Source: Letharia columbiana
Taxonomy: Eukaryota; Ascomycota; Lecanoromycetes; Lecanorales; Parmeliaceae
Reading direction: 5' to 3'
DNA length: 57,158 bases
NCBI RefSeq assembly: GCF_014066305.1
Contig: NW_023501175.1
Coordinates: 1 to 57,158, forward strand
Each line of letters starts with the position of its first letter. The stretch's first letter is position 1. Position numbers and translations under genes: made by a program. This document shows, piece after piece, positions 10,740 to 22,370 of this stretch. Below the pieces are notes generated by a model that saw only the letters and a program-made list of their open reading frames with translations, had not been told where the DNA came from and searched no databases.

Positions 10740-11787
10740 TGCACCCGTATTTGTCTAATAAGAGCGTCAAAAACGCAAATGTGGGGTAATGGGTACAATA
10801 AAACTTGAGTGTGTCTATCGGACTCAAAGATAGACTGCTCTCGGTGACAGACTGATAGAAGGATGGAAGAGGCAAGAGATTAAGCGAGGTTAGGACCACC
10901 CGCCGGCAAATTGACGCCTTTTTTATGACAAAAGCGCTCTAAAACCCACCAATCGGTGTAGGTATGATGATTTCGGTAATCAGCCGACGTAAAAACCTCG
11001 AAAAGAGTTTTTTCATCTTCTAGCAAGCATTTCAAGACCGAACGCCATGTTATTGGTATTGAACCACTGACACACGTACTACCAGGAAGGTGAAATGGCG
11101 TAAGTGTTTGGAGCGTGTCATGTTCATCATTCTCAAGACTTGCAAAACCTTGCAATTTTCTTGGCTAGCAAAAGGCCGAGCTAACTGTAAATGGATAAAC
11201 TTTCCGGCGAATGATGATCATGATTGTCTTAATGAGGGGGGAAATCGTAGAAGAATGTGTTTCCTATGCGACTGGACATTATATTCATAGAATACGGTCT
11301 ACTTCAGGAGATCACTGTTAACTCGGTTTAGGGTACTGTTGCCAAGCAATGTCACGTGCTGGCATTTCGCCGCTAGTGCGCCAAACGCGTCTATGATTCT
11401 TGACGCACAATCGTCCCACCAGTCTTTCTCTATCACCACACGTTCCTCAGCTCCCTCAAAGCTTCTATGGTCTTAATGCCTGGCATGACACAATCTGAGT
11501 TTTCGATCTTAGACTCACTGACTAGTCGTCAAAGCAGGAGAAGGTCGTAATGATTACTACGGCCCCAACACTCAGGGATACTGATTTCAATCTGCAGCTA
11601 GCTCACGTCTTGCTGTATCCCTAGTCTATTGTGAAAGAGTTGAAACTCGAAGTATGCTATTCTAGCCGAAGCATAGTCGAGACCGCGCCAGTCACACCCT
11701 TTGGCAGCTTGTTCGACGTCCCAACAGACCAAAATCTCCAGTCTCCCTCCTGGCGAGGGAAATTTGATTAAGCTCCTGTGAGTAAAC
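10740..11787. other. Divergent intergenic region
   Basis: It lies between the MFS start and the F-box gene start, so it holds both promoters. A CACGTG E-box-like 'tcacgtgc' is at about 11351. No gene, repeat or RNA recognised. Confidence 0.45.
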
Positions 11788-13697
11788 ATGGCACGACCAA
11801 AGACCAAGAAAGCTCAGAAGACTATCAACGACTCAGCTCCCCTGCCCACAGCTCCAACTGAGTAAGTCTTCTATTTGAATTTCTTAACCCTTCCGGAGGG
11901 CTTCTTCAACGCTCCGAGCGTTCCATACATCGTAGTCGTGCAAATGTTGTCAAACCGCTGTCATCTAGAATCAATGAACTTACCCATCATTAGGTCTGAA
12001 CTTCCAAGGTTCCCTCTCAACCGTATGCCGGTGGAACTAGTTCACATGATCTTTAGCTACCTCACACCGACTCAAGTAGCTAGTATACGATTTATGAGCA
12101 AGATGCTAGCTGCAATCGGCCTCGAGTACATCGCTACAACGGTCACACTCACACTCAAAGAGGACAGCTTCGACCGACTACTGGAGATAGCTTACCATCC
12201 TGTCATCAACAAGTTTGTGCACAGCCTGCATTACGAGCACGACTTCTTTACGGATTTAGAACGAACAGAATGGGAGCGTAACATCAAAACGCCAGAATTT
12301 ATGGCCGTTCGAAAACGGTGTTCCGGCATTCCAGTTCCCACCTTCAATGCTAGCCAACGGGCCTGGCGAGCTTATCATCGCGGGTGTGGTGCTATCAAAG
12401 CTTGTAACACGTACGGCAAAAAACGACTAGATCAGGCTTTCTCGACCTATCAAAACTATTGCGCAGAACAGGACCGCGCTTCGCGATCGGACTTTTTTCT
12501 AGCAAATTGACGGATGCACTTCAGCATCTTCCAAACTTGAGAACAATCTACATGCCAAAGCACGGCAATTATTCCCGCTATCAAAAAGAAATTGCCCAAC
12601 TTCTCAATGGCGCCTTTTACGATCAGCCATCCATTGAATCGGATAGTGTTGCTGTTACTCGCTCACTACTGCTTGCGGTGGATGAAGCCATTCACGGAGG
12701 TCAAAACGTGAACACTCAAGCCGGCAGCGCTGGTAGTGAACCTGCTCGGAAGGCAAGTAGCCGGGATTCACGCAATGCCAATTACAACGCTCCGACAGCC
12801 AGCAACCAGGTCAGTGCTAGTCTAGGTGGCAGGACACCGAATGGCGGCTATCTACGAGGAAATGATTCAGAAGGCAGCAACCAGCGTGTTCTTCGAGTCG
12901 GTAACTTTATCTTTGGGTCCTTCAATTGGAGACTCCTCTTGGAGGGCGATAAGGTCTTTGTAGCCATGAAGAGAAGCATATCTCACCTCACCAAACTCGG
13001 CATACATCTTCTCGACGATTGTTGGATCAAAGAGACCAGGCCACATTTCGCATCCCTAAGCGACATGGAAGCTCAAAGACAATGTTTGATCAAAGGACGT
13101 TTCCCCGAATTTATGAATTCGGCGCCTGGTCTCGAAGGGCTAAGCATCTCCACCGGTCCAAACAATTTTTGCCGTCTAATGGTTGTCGTCGGCCTTTGCC
13201 ACTGGCCTTTCTTGAAGACGGTTCGCTTTCAAGGTTTCAGAGTCGGTATTCATAGCCTAGAGGGATTCTGTTCGAGACACTCTTCCACGCTTTCCAACCT
13301 CTCACTAGGGGATCTTGAAGTGGATGAATCATCGTCACATCCAGGAAAAGCCTCTTCCTACACAGTGTTTACCACGATTCGTGAGACCACGAAGCTAAAA
13401 GAAGCCAGCGTGTATGGGGTCTTCGATCTAATATCGCAGCTCTGGAACATGGATGACCATAGAGATGTCCGTCGCGCAAGTGGGACGCTGATCGGACGAT
13501 ACCTCGTGGGTGAAGGGGGCGATAGCAGCCTCGAGGATTACTTGAAGGAGGAGCGCTCAAGGATTGCCGAGCAGGAAGGGGAATCTTTAGTCAGCGACAT
13601 CGACGCGTCACATATGAACGTGTGGACAAGTGAGAGTGAGGATTCTTTGAGCGAAAGCGACGGCTACGTAGGAACGGGAGCTCGATTATGGCCATGA
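11788..13697 (+). CDS. F-box protein with a one-base frameshift
   Basis: Exon 1 is 11788..11861, the intron 11862..11993 (gtaagt...cattag), and exon 2 is 11994..13697. The F-box is at about residues 27-65 (LNRMPVELVHMIFSYLTP). The rest resembles fungal F-box substrate receptors, with PNLRTI-type leucine-rich text and a Ser/Gly-rich linker. The frame breaks at the T6 run near 12492-12497: adding one T would join the two frames and give 592 codons, with no other lesion. Either a sequencing indel or a very young pseudogene. A 92-nt intron (donor gtacgg about 12411, acceptor ttctag about 12502) is a weaker alternative, because the skipped text looks coding. Inferred role: SCF ubiquitin-ligase adaptor. 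Confidence 0.7.
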
Positions 13698-14133
13698 CCA
13701 TGGCGGGCCTGACTATGGGTATCCAGATAGTCTGAGCGCGGCCGGGTGTCTACTGTTGTACAAAAAGGTCGCAAAGCATACATAGCTGAAAAAACCACGC
13801 CTTTCCGTGGCTTCAACGGAGCATTACTCAATCCAGCCTTCAGGTTTACAAAACAACCTCTGTGCACTTGGCGACTGGGTTTCCTTGAGATACTGCTACA
13901 CGTTGTTTTTTGACCAAAGCATCTCCTACTCTTTTCACCATTATAGATCGACAGACCCATGCGACAGGGAACGGTCAAAGCAGTATTATCCAACATGGCG
14001 GATAGCTTTTTCGAGTCTAGGTTCAACGCTAAGAAGGACAGGGGCTTTCAAAGGCGCGATTCCCACGCGCCGCTGAAAATTCGACGTGTCAAACATTCCT
14101 CGCCCATCCTTCGACGAACATTCAGCTTCGCCA
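13698..14133. other. Intergenic
   Basis: 436 bases between two same-strand genes; promoter region of the 2EXR-TPR gene. Nothing distinctive seen. Confidence 0.5.
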
Positions 14134-15372
14134 ATGGACCTTCAAACTCTTTCCTCTGTACTACCGCCTCCCAGGCCCAGCCTCCTCGGCTTGCCACTCG
14201 AGCTCCGTAACGAAATCTACCGCAACCTCCTCTCCACCGGCCGCAATCGAATCGATCTCGGTCTCGGCCGCGCCCGTTACAGCCTCCAAACGGCCGTCTT
14301 GGCCACCAATCGCCAAATCCACGACGAAGCCACCGCAGTCCTGCGCGAGAACAGGTTCATCAACATCGTCACGTCATGGACGTCCTTCAAACAGGACATC
14401 CTCGTGCAAGGCAAATTCCCCATCATCGCCGAAGGCGACGACAGATCCCCGTCCCCGGAGTCCCACATGCTCGTGGCACTGGACTTCATGGGCGACGTGG
14501 ACACCTCGCGCCTGTACGCCTACGTCACCTGCCTGGCCGATCTGCCCCATCTCTGCCGACTGCTCTTCTACGCCAGCAGTCTGAGCCCGAACTTCAGCAG
14601 CTTGCTGCACGTCACGCTCGCGATCCGGGACCCGCAGGGGCGGGCGGAGAAGACGGTCGTCCCGAAGGCGCTGCAGGAGGCGCTGATGATGCCGTTTGCG
14701 GTTTTGAAGGGCCTGCACGGTTTGACGATCAAAGGGGCCAGGAACAAGGCGGTGGAGAAAGAGCTGAGGAAGGCGATGGGCGTCCCTAATCCCACGGCGG
14801 CTGATTACCTTGAGGCGGCGGCAGGGCTCAAAGATGCCGGTAATGCTGCCTTCAAGGCGGGGGACTACGCGCTGAGCATTCGAATCTACATCCAGGCTTA
14901 CGAAGCGATGCATTTCATCGTGGAAGGCAAACGCTTTGCCATCATGCTGGACGGCTACTTCGCCTCTAACCCGCTGACCGGAGGCCGCTTCGACGGCCAG
15001 CGCGGCGACTTGGTCCGCCACCACCTAGGCTCGCAGCTAAGCTGGAACATCCTGGCCGCGTACCTGAAGACGGAAGATTGGGAGCAGGCGTACTTCTGGG
15101 GCGAGAGAGCCATTTCGGACATCGAGTATGCGGACGTGCAGCAGAGCATACTGGATGGGACGCCGAATCTTGTCACCGGTGCCGAAAAAGCAAAGGTCTA
15201 TTGGAGGATGGCGGTGGCGAGTCAGGCGTTGGATAGGAAGCAGGTCTGGGCTAGGAGTCTGATGAAGGCGTACATGTTTGCGCCGCAGGACAAGATCATC
15301 GGGCGCGAGATGGAGGCGTTGGAGAAACGGTTGCAAAGGCAGGAGTTGGATCTTCAAGACCTTAAATCTTGA
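14134..15372 (+). CDS. 2EXR/F-box-like plus TPR protein
   Basis: Intronless, 412 aa. ATG 14134 (CCAATGG context) is chosen; the open frame upstream has only a GTG. Seen: the fungal 2EXR-type start (LLGLPLELRNEIYRNLL, then NRQIHDEATAVLREN) at about residues 18-75, and TPR-like helices in the second half (GNAAFKAGDYALSIRIYIQA, then SWNILAAYLKTEDWEQAYFWG, then the AKVYWRMAVASQAL pair). Known: the 2EXR domain is a lineage-expanded fungal module of unclear function; TPRs bind partner proteins. Inferred: a cytosolic or nuclear protein-interaction factor. Codon use is GC-biased like the aminotransferase gene, unlike the AT-biased F-box gene before it. Confidence 0.8.
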   Translation: MDLQTLSSVLPPPRPSLLGLPLELRNEIYRNLLSTGRNRIDLGLGRARYSLQTAVLATNRQIHDEATAVLRENRFINIVTSWTSFKQDILVQGKFPIIAEGDDRSPSPESHMLVALDFMGDVDTSRLYAYVTCLADLPHLCRLLFYASSLSPNFSSLLHVTLAIRDPQGRAEKTVVPKALQEALMMPFAVLKGLHGLTIKGARNKAVEKELRKAMGVPNPTAADYLEAAAGLKDAGNAAFKAGDYALSIRIYIQAYEAMHFIVEGKRFAIMLDGYFASNPLTGGRFDGQRGDLVRHHLGSQLSWNILAAYLKTEDWEQAYFWGERAISDIEYADVQQSILDGTPNLVTGAEKAKVYWRMAVASQALDRKQVWARSLMKAYMFAPQDKIIGREMEALEKRLQRQELDLQDLKS

Positions 15373-16723
15373 AAGGGATACATGGCGCCTCTCGCTTCCT
15401 ATCTTGAGCAGTGTCATTGCTTCGCGAATTCAACGCAACGAACGGAACTGTTTCAGAGCTATCACGAGTGTCTCGTTCGGATTCACAATCGCATTGAAAT
15501 ATAGTGAGGATGGGGGGTTTAAATGTATGCTTGCTGCTGGCCTGCGTTAAATATAGAAGGTTAAACATCACCGCAATTGATCAAAATGTGATACCGTCAT
15601 ACTCCGTAATGTGCGCGAGAAGACTTGTCATTGATGCGGGTCGAAGCCAGATTGTACGTCTCGATCACTTGGATACACTAGCGAGTCAAATCGCGATGGG
15701 TGTGAGCGGTTGGGTCTCGTTTATGAAGTCGGCATTGAACTAAAGCTACTTTTATAATCCAACGCGCGCGTACAATTTTTAAGGAAAAGTTTATTGTGAG
15801 CGCCGGCAGTGTCGTTGAGTGCGTCAATCCCTGCGCTACTCGCATCGATGCGTGAAGTTATTGCGCCGCGATCTGGTCATGCACGGTGATAATTATAAGA
15901 ATGGCCGGTGAGAGTCTTGGACCCAGGGGACGTTCTCGGGGCCTTAAGGATCGAATCGGGGTTTCTGGGCCGCGCTGGATGCTGTCACATATTCAGCTGC
16001 CGTCGCACCCATCATCTTCGAATGTTGGATCCGTGGGGAAGTCCTCGCTGGGAGGAAGGTTTCTTCGCGCGGACGGTCCGGTTCATTGATCTGAACCCGG
16101 CACCAGGCTCCTGACTTCTGCATCCATCCATTAGGTAGAGCAGGGTTTGTATTAGAGTTGAAGCAGCTGGCAGGTCAGGTAAGGTAGAGGGATAATTTTG
16201 AAAGACAGCGACGGGGAACCTGCAAATGTTTACTGTAATATTTTTTCGGAAGATTATATCAAGCTGAGTACGACACCATTGTAGGTACATGACGCTGAGT
16301 ATAAGAATAAAAGCCAGGGACTGTCAACTCGCTCCGATGTCAAGGCCCCGCAGCATCCACGTAGGATCTGGCGATGGGTGAATGTGAGAGCTTGGTCCAT
16401 CTAAAGATGTCAGACCAATGTTTTCCACTCTGGCTTAGCCTTGGCTTGTGAAAGGGATCGTATGCTTTGAAGTGAGTCCGAGGGGTCGCAGCTAGGGCAT
16501 GTAACACCAAGCTCGAGTTGGAGTTGAGGTAGAAGCGTCGGAGTATGTTCAAGGAAGTCGTGCTTGGCCTTGAGTCTGATCCCAAAGGGATAGGGTATTG
16601 AACTGCACGGCTAGCAGCCAATTTCGGGGAAGTGCCGCCGCCGACTGGGTGTAGGTAAGGCCCTGAAGGGCATAAAGCCCCTTCATCCTCTCACGCACCG
16701 TGAACTACTTCGCTTCCCAATCT
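15373..16723. other. Tail-to-tail intergenic region
   Basis: About 1.35 kb with only short unrelated ORFs. No domain, repeat or RNA gene recognised. Confidence 0.5.
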
Positions 16724-17965
16724 TCACCCATTGTTATCTCTGTAGAAGGCCTCCATGTCGCTATGCACCTTCAACCACATATCCCCAATGATGTTCTGCC
16801 CCTCCGCCTCAACCCTATTGTAGTCCATCCAATACTTTTCATGCAACGCCGCAGCGCCCATCGCATACTCCTTGATCGACGGATACGTCGAGGTCCACTT
16901 GTAATACACATTCGTCCACGGCATAGGCCCGTCCCACCGATGTGCATAATTCAGCAAATTCTGATCCGGGAAGTTAGGGTCGAAAGAGTTCTCTCGTTCC
17001 ATGATAGACGTGTAGTATTCAAAGATTTCCTGCGAAGGCTTGAAGACCATGAAACCGGAGCACATCCATTCGAGCGAAGGGTCGGGCGGGTATTTGTGCA
17101 CACGGTCGGTTTGCTGGGCTTGCCCTGCTAACATGAAGGAAGAGGGCAGCGGCGCTGCCTCTTTCTTGTTGTCCACTTCCTTCTTCGGTCGCTGAATTCT
17201 TGTGCCTTCGTCCTCAAAAATCGCGTCCAGGCGCCGCGTGATGAACATGTCTGCGTCCATGTATAGCATCTTCTCGTATTCGGTCTGCTGAAAGACTCGC
17301 AGTTTTGTCATTATGCCCTGGTATTGTCGTTTTGTGTCAAGCCATTCCGGATCGCTAATGCCGTCCACCACCACAACTTTTGCACCATCCTTTTCAAGTC
17401 TTGCGCGCTTTGATTGGGAAACTTCACTGGAGGCGACGACGATGAATGGGATGGATGTGTTTGATCGAGTCTCAGGCTGATGCATAAGTTGATAGCCGAG
17501 AACGCGCGTGGCTGGTTAAAGTTAGTGGTTTAAGAAGATTAAGTTGTTCGGTCGGTGCGACACACCCACGAAATAATCGTCCTCATCATCCGTGGTCATT
17601 CCTTGTGCTTCGTCGCCGCGGTTCGTGCCAGTGTGGGCCTCGAGGAAAGCAACGAACGCTCTTCTGGGCTCGTTCGGTACTGCCGGAGCAGAGGACATGG
17701 CGACATCGACTGCTGAGGTCTCGGCTATTGCAGATGGAGAGCCATTGTCCGCAGTAATCTTTCCTGTTTCTTGCTCGTTCCCAGGTGTAGATATGGTAGC
17801 ATCGGATGTGGGCTTGTCACCAGAAAGTTGTACGAGCGAGCCATTTGAGGCTGCTGTGGCATCTCGAGGATTATAGAGCGTGAGAAGTATGATGAAGATC
17901 ACTGCAAGAATGGCGCCGGTAGTGAGAATGCGGTGCGAAGTCAGTTGGGATACCGGCGACAGCAT
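16724..17965 (-). CDS. GT8-like (glycogenin-type) Golgi glycosyltransferase, copy 1
   Basis: Exons 17965..17566 and 17511..16724 (395 aa), with a 54-nt intron. ATG 17965 (caccATG) places an N-terminal signal anchor (ILAVIFIILLTLY) correctly; ATG 18022 is less likely. Seen: TKLRVFQQTEYEKMLYMDAD with the metal-binding DAD at about residues 219-221, SGFMVFKPS, and the FDPNFPDQNLLNYAHRWDG block typical of GT8 enzymes. Known: GT8 fold-A enzymes transfer a sugar from a nucleotide-sugar with Mn2+. Inferred: type II membrane enzyme in the Golgi. The paralogue at 25230 shares the whole catalytic region but has no intron. The Ser/Thr-rich stem between anchor and catalytic domain differs between the copies. 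Confidence 0.88.
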
Positions 17966-18719
17966 GGTGCGTGGAGACAGCAACCTCGGAGTACATGCTG
18001 GTGGATGGTATGCTCTACACATACAACGTCAGCCCCGTAGCCTATGTCGGCTTCCATGTCCAGGAGCGTCGCAAGTATCGTGTTGGCCCCTGAAATTAGT
18101 CGGTAGGGCGGTGAGGGGTGTCCAACAGTTTCAACGATGCTGGGATTCCCCATGAGCGGCAAAGCCGCGAAAACCGTAATGAAACGCCCAGCTATTTTCC
18201 GACTTCTACAGAATAAGGGCCTCGAGCGTTTCGCCGAGAGCGTTGGTTTCGCTGCCGCCAGGATCGAGACTTCACACGAGAGTGTTGCGGAAATCAAAGT
18301 ACCAAGGGCTATTCGTGTCGTATTTCGACTCGTATCAAATCTGGTGGGTAGATGAAAGTCCACCATGCAATGGGCGAATGCTTAACGCCGATGTATGTGT
18401 ACACGAATGCCCGTATCCAAACAAAAATAAAAGCCGTAGTAGCATCGAATGTCTGTGATAGACTGAGTGTGACAGGAACCTGTAACACTCATCGACTCCA
18501 TTCTGCATCCTTCCTCTATCACTGGCGGACTGCCACGTTTTCTGACCATGGTAGCCATCTGCGCATGCAAGGGACCATGTTAGCCTTCCGAACCGCAGGC
18601 ACTGCCGTCGAGTGCTGAAATGGGAGGGGCCGAGGCTCTCGGGGTCATATTGTTGTATGGGTTTTGCTGATGATGGTCGTTGCCCTCTGCTCATTCTTTG
18701 GCGTGCTCGATTGCTTTTT
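17966..18719. other. Intergenic between two tandem glycosyltransferase genes
   Basis: 754 bases; 3' UTR of the GT34 gene and promoter of GT8 copy 1. No separate gene supported. Confidence 0.5.
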
Positions 18720-20283
18720 TCAATGATATCCCTGCTGCTGGTCCTCGGCTTGCTTGTCTCCTTGTCCAGCCTTTTGCTGCTGCTCTTTGGCCTGCTTTGT
18801 CTCCTTTGCCTGCTGCTCCTTTTTCTCTTTCTCCTCCTGCTGCTTCTTTTCCTCCTCTTCTTTCTGCTTCTTCTTCTCCTCTTTGGCTTTCGCTTGCTCT
18901 TTCTGTTGCGCCTCATGTCTCTCGGCCTCCGCCTTGGCATTGGACGCTCTGCTCAGCGCAGCATCAACCAAGAGCGTAGCTTCCTTCAATTCCTTTTGCT
19001 GAAATGGTTCCTCGTAGACCAAACGCTCGAGTCTCCTAGAAGTCTCTTTCAATTCGTCGCCCAGCTCTGGATGCTTGTTGAAGACCTGCTGCACGACGAT
19101 GTCTGCCGTCGTATACTCCGTTGCGTTGTGCAAAGCCTGCTTTGCGGTCCTTAGGTTTGCCCAGAAGCCTTTGATGTTGCTGTGTAGTGTCAAGTTGGCA
19201 AGCGGTATGTTGACCTTCTCTGGCTCGTTCTCCACGATATCCAGCCAATGTCCCATCAGTGGGTATTTGTGCTCGACGCCAGGAAAATGGATCAACATGT
19301 CTCCCATTTTTGTCTCCGGTTCTTTATCCGGCCCCTGAGCGAAAGTATTGTACCACAGTCGAGGCTGATAGACTGCATGTTCTTTGTAGCCTTCCTGATC
19401 CAGCACCCATCTCATTGCGTCTTGTTCCATGTTAGGTATGGGGACTCCGAGAGGTACGTCAGGCCTTAGGAGCGGAAGTGCTGTGGCTTGAATGAGGAAG
19501 TTGACGCTCCATTCGTTGATGCGCATCATGAAGAGGCCGCAGTTGAAGCTGTGCCAATCTTTGTTGCCAAGGAAGTGGATGTCATTGAAATCTTCTCGTG
19601 GGGGCAGGAATATGGACCAGGGAATGTTCTCGTTGAGAATGATGGTGTCAGCGTCGAACCATCTGCATCATCGTGTTAACGTTTCTTCAAGCCAACTGAA
19701 AAATGTGCCTCCTCTACATACACAATCCATTCGGCCCGCTTGCCAATGGGTTTTGTCAATTCCGCTATGATAATTGATTGCAGGTAGAGTAGCTTTCCAA
19801 ACACCTACAAGACCACTCATCAGTTTTCCAGCGTCCATGTTATATGGAGGATCTCGTATGGGATCGTACCAGCACCTCCCATTTGCCGTGCCCAATTATG
19901 TCTTCTCTCAAAATATGACTCGGATATCCCCACTTTTCCGCATGCTTGAGGTGCGTCCTCACAGATCGCTCGTACACCGCGTTCGCTCCCATCTGATGGG
20001 CGGTATCCTCGCTGCTGAATAACATGCACGCTTGACGTATTCTTGCGCCACCTTCGAGGGTGCTGTCGAAGATGTCACGTTGGTCGGCCAAGTCCTTGGT
20101 ATCTTCTATCGCTAGGGCGATTGAGGACCAGGGATTCGATGGCTTGGAGGGTGGAACTGTGGAAGATGAGTCCCAGGAAGTCGGTGTGTGGAAGAAGAAG
20201 AAAAAGAAGAAGATTGGTATTGCACAGAACATGAGGGCGGCCAAGTGCTTCGGCGACGTGCCGAGCATACCGGCACCCAACAT
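18720..20283 (-). CDS. GT34 (GMA12/MNN10-type) glycosyltransferase with charged coiled tail
   Basis: Exons 20283..19870, 19804..19722 and 19662..18720 (479 aa), with introns of 65 and 59 nt. Both junctions restore family sequence: WEVL|VFGKLLYLQ and EWIV|WFDADTIILNENIPW. Seen: an N-terminal anchor with a Phe run (IPIFFFFFFF), DAD at about 169-171, NCGLFMMRINEW, and MLIHFPGVEHK. The last 85 or so residues are a Lys/Glu/Gln-rich predicted coiled coil. Known: GT34 enzymes are Golgi galactosyl- or mannosyltransferases (Gma12, Mnn10/11). Inferred: a Golgi alpha-glycosyltransferase. The tail is longer than I expect for the family and sits at the lumenal end. It lies in tandem with GT8 copy 1 on the same strand. 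Confidence 0.9.
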
Positions 20284-21326
20284 CTGGGGCAGAGACGGCA
20301 GCGCGATCCTGAACGAGAGAATATTCGCAAAGAAGGAGTAGAGGATGAAAGAGTGTCTGCGCGCCGTCGTCGGCGAACCTGGAGGACCAGCATATTCTGT
20401 CAGCCCTGGGCGACAGGGGGTGGTCTCGCGCCGCTATTAGGTCAATTCCATGTATGAAACTCTCCGGCAAATACCGACTAAGTAAAATTCCTCCGCCAGG
20501 CACTAGTCGTTAGTCGGCAGTAGCTGCCTAAACCTTACAGTTACCGCTAAGAATAGGTCGATTGTCAGGGGAAATAAGCGCCGACGCGGAAGCCGGTCGC
20601 AGCTTAACATTAATACAGCACGGGAGAGCACGTTTCAATAATGGCCTCAAATTGCCTACCATACTCCAGCAATTCATCATCGAACAGTCCATCAATTTTA
20701 ATCGTTCCAAGTAGACTTTATATAAAGAATGTCAAGCTGGACCTGGCGTCGATGAGCATCCATTAGTATTCATCGATTCCGATTCCTCTTGGCCCGAAAT
20801 CTGGAGCCCGACGCAGCTATCGTGGTCGATGTTATGAATCAATCATAAATTTTTGAAAGGCCTACCCTAGGTACCAGAGATATTGCCTCCGGCAGATGGG
20901 GGTTTTCGTTTTTGCATTAACTGCAGGGCACTTTGGCATGCGGATTTTTAGAAGGGAATTCTTGCAGTGACGCTCAACTCGCCACTTGAACACGAGTCCC
21001 GTGACTGACGGAGAAGGTCAAGGAGGGGAGCTCCCATGAGTGTTCACCAAAGCAAGGCAAGATTAGTGAAAGCTAGCGTCGGATGAAATAAAGCTCAGCT
21101 TTACCACGAGCGAGACCTTACCCGCTTCTGAGCTCTTTGTTATGTGGTTTAAGGAGATTCACGATGTGAGTGCAACATGTTTCGTATGCCATGACTTGTA
21201 TAATTCTATTCTAGCTCTGCGTCAAGCAGACTCTGTTGTCTGATATCCTATCTCGTTGACCGCGCCATCTCACTGACCGTACGGGGGCGCTGTTCTCCGT
21301 CTTCCAAAGCCAAGAGAAGCCCAATG
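20284..21326. other. Intergenic
   Basis: About 1 kb containing the promoter of the GT34 gene. Short ORFs only; no repeats or RNA genes recognised. Confidence 0.45.
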
Positions 21327-22370
21327 TCATTTTTTGGTGAAATCATAATTATGCCATACAGCAGAGGGCATCCCAACATGCGCGGGCGTTCTAAAAAGCC
21401 AGGCATCCTCAGCGGCAAGCATTGCAACGTCCTCGGCAGTCCCCTGCGCCACTCTCATGAACAACCGCAATGTGGGGCTCCCCTCAACAACAGCATTTTG
21501 ACCGCGTTTGACGATCATAACAAGAAAATCCCACAGCTCTTTAGGGTGGGTCTTAACCTCCCCATATCCGACGAAACCTTTCTCTCTTTGCTTCTTGAGA
21601 TTGGCAAGGTCAGCAACTCTGACTGCCCCGCGGAGACTTTGTGTTGTCACGAGAATCCCGCAGAGCGATTCATCATCCAATATTGCCATACTGTCTTCCT
21701 GCTCAGCAACAAATGGCTTCCCGAGCACAACGTCATCTCCGGAAATACTAGGACCAAGCTACCCCACTCAGCACAGCAATTATCAGTCAGACAAAGAGAC
21801 GGATAATACCAGATTCTTGACTCTTGCAATCATCGCCTTATCACTATGCTCGATATCAAGCATTGGGTAAATTGTAACTTCTGCGAGGTCCTGCCCTACC
21901 ATCTCTCCAACTTTTTTACACAAACTCTTGTGGTTGGGGTCCGTCGCCTCTTCGACCGCTTGCTTTTGGACCATCTCAACGAAGTGTCTTTTCTCAGCAG
22001 CCATGCTGCTTATCCTCTCAGCCTGATTCAGACCTTCCTTTTCAATCAGTTCGCGCGCGCGAGCCTCAGTCTCTGCGCCCTTCGCACGGCTCGACGTGGC
22101 CGCCTCAGCTAGAACATCTAGATGATCAGGGCTGGCGTTCTTGCCGATGAAACTGGAAGAGCTCTTGTTAATCGAGTCTCTCAACTGGGGCTGGATAGGA
22201 CTTGAGGACCTCGAAGCTCTTGATGTCTCTGGGGAGGGCGAATGGGGTGCAGATTGGTTCTGTTCCAATTCATTCTTGTCCTTCTGTTTTCCGCGAGCGG
22301 TAGCACTTTTTGGGAAGGCTTCAGGCACTGGAGGAGTACGCCCCGTGAAGAAAGCGGACCTGGAAAACAT
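21327..22370 (-). CDS. Unknown protein, two exons (possible third exon upstream)
   Basis: Exons 22370..21810 and 21758..21327 with a 51-nt intron (gtatta...ggggtag, branch ctgac); 330 aa from ATG 22370. N-terminal half: low-complexity Ser/Pro/Gln/Lys-rich, then a helical acidic-basic segment (AEKRHFVEMVQKQAVEEATD). C-terminal half: compact and hydrophobic-patterned (LDDESLCGILVTTQSLRGAV, then HPKELWDFLVMIVKRGQNAV). I do not recognise the family. Another minus-strand ATG frame at 22675 (YSVLGKLIPLQEFAQHGCWY) ends at a gtaagg donor near 22451 and could be an upstream exon, but its phase does not fit the ATG-22370 frame through a normal-length intron. Confidence 0.55.

Noticed and set aside
14374..15024. 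Long minus-strand ORF opposite the 2EXR-TPR gene
   Set aside because: Antisense shadow with no domain; the plus-strand frame carries recognisable motifs.
18612..19154. Leucine-rich plus-strand ORF of 180 codons
   Set aside because: It is the antisense of the Lys/Glu/Gln-rich tail and last exon of the GT34 gene.
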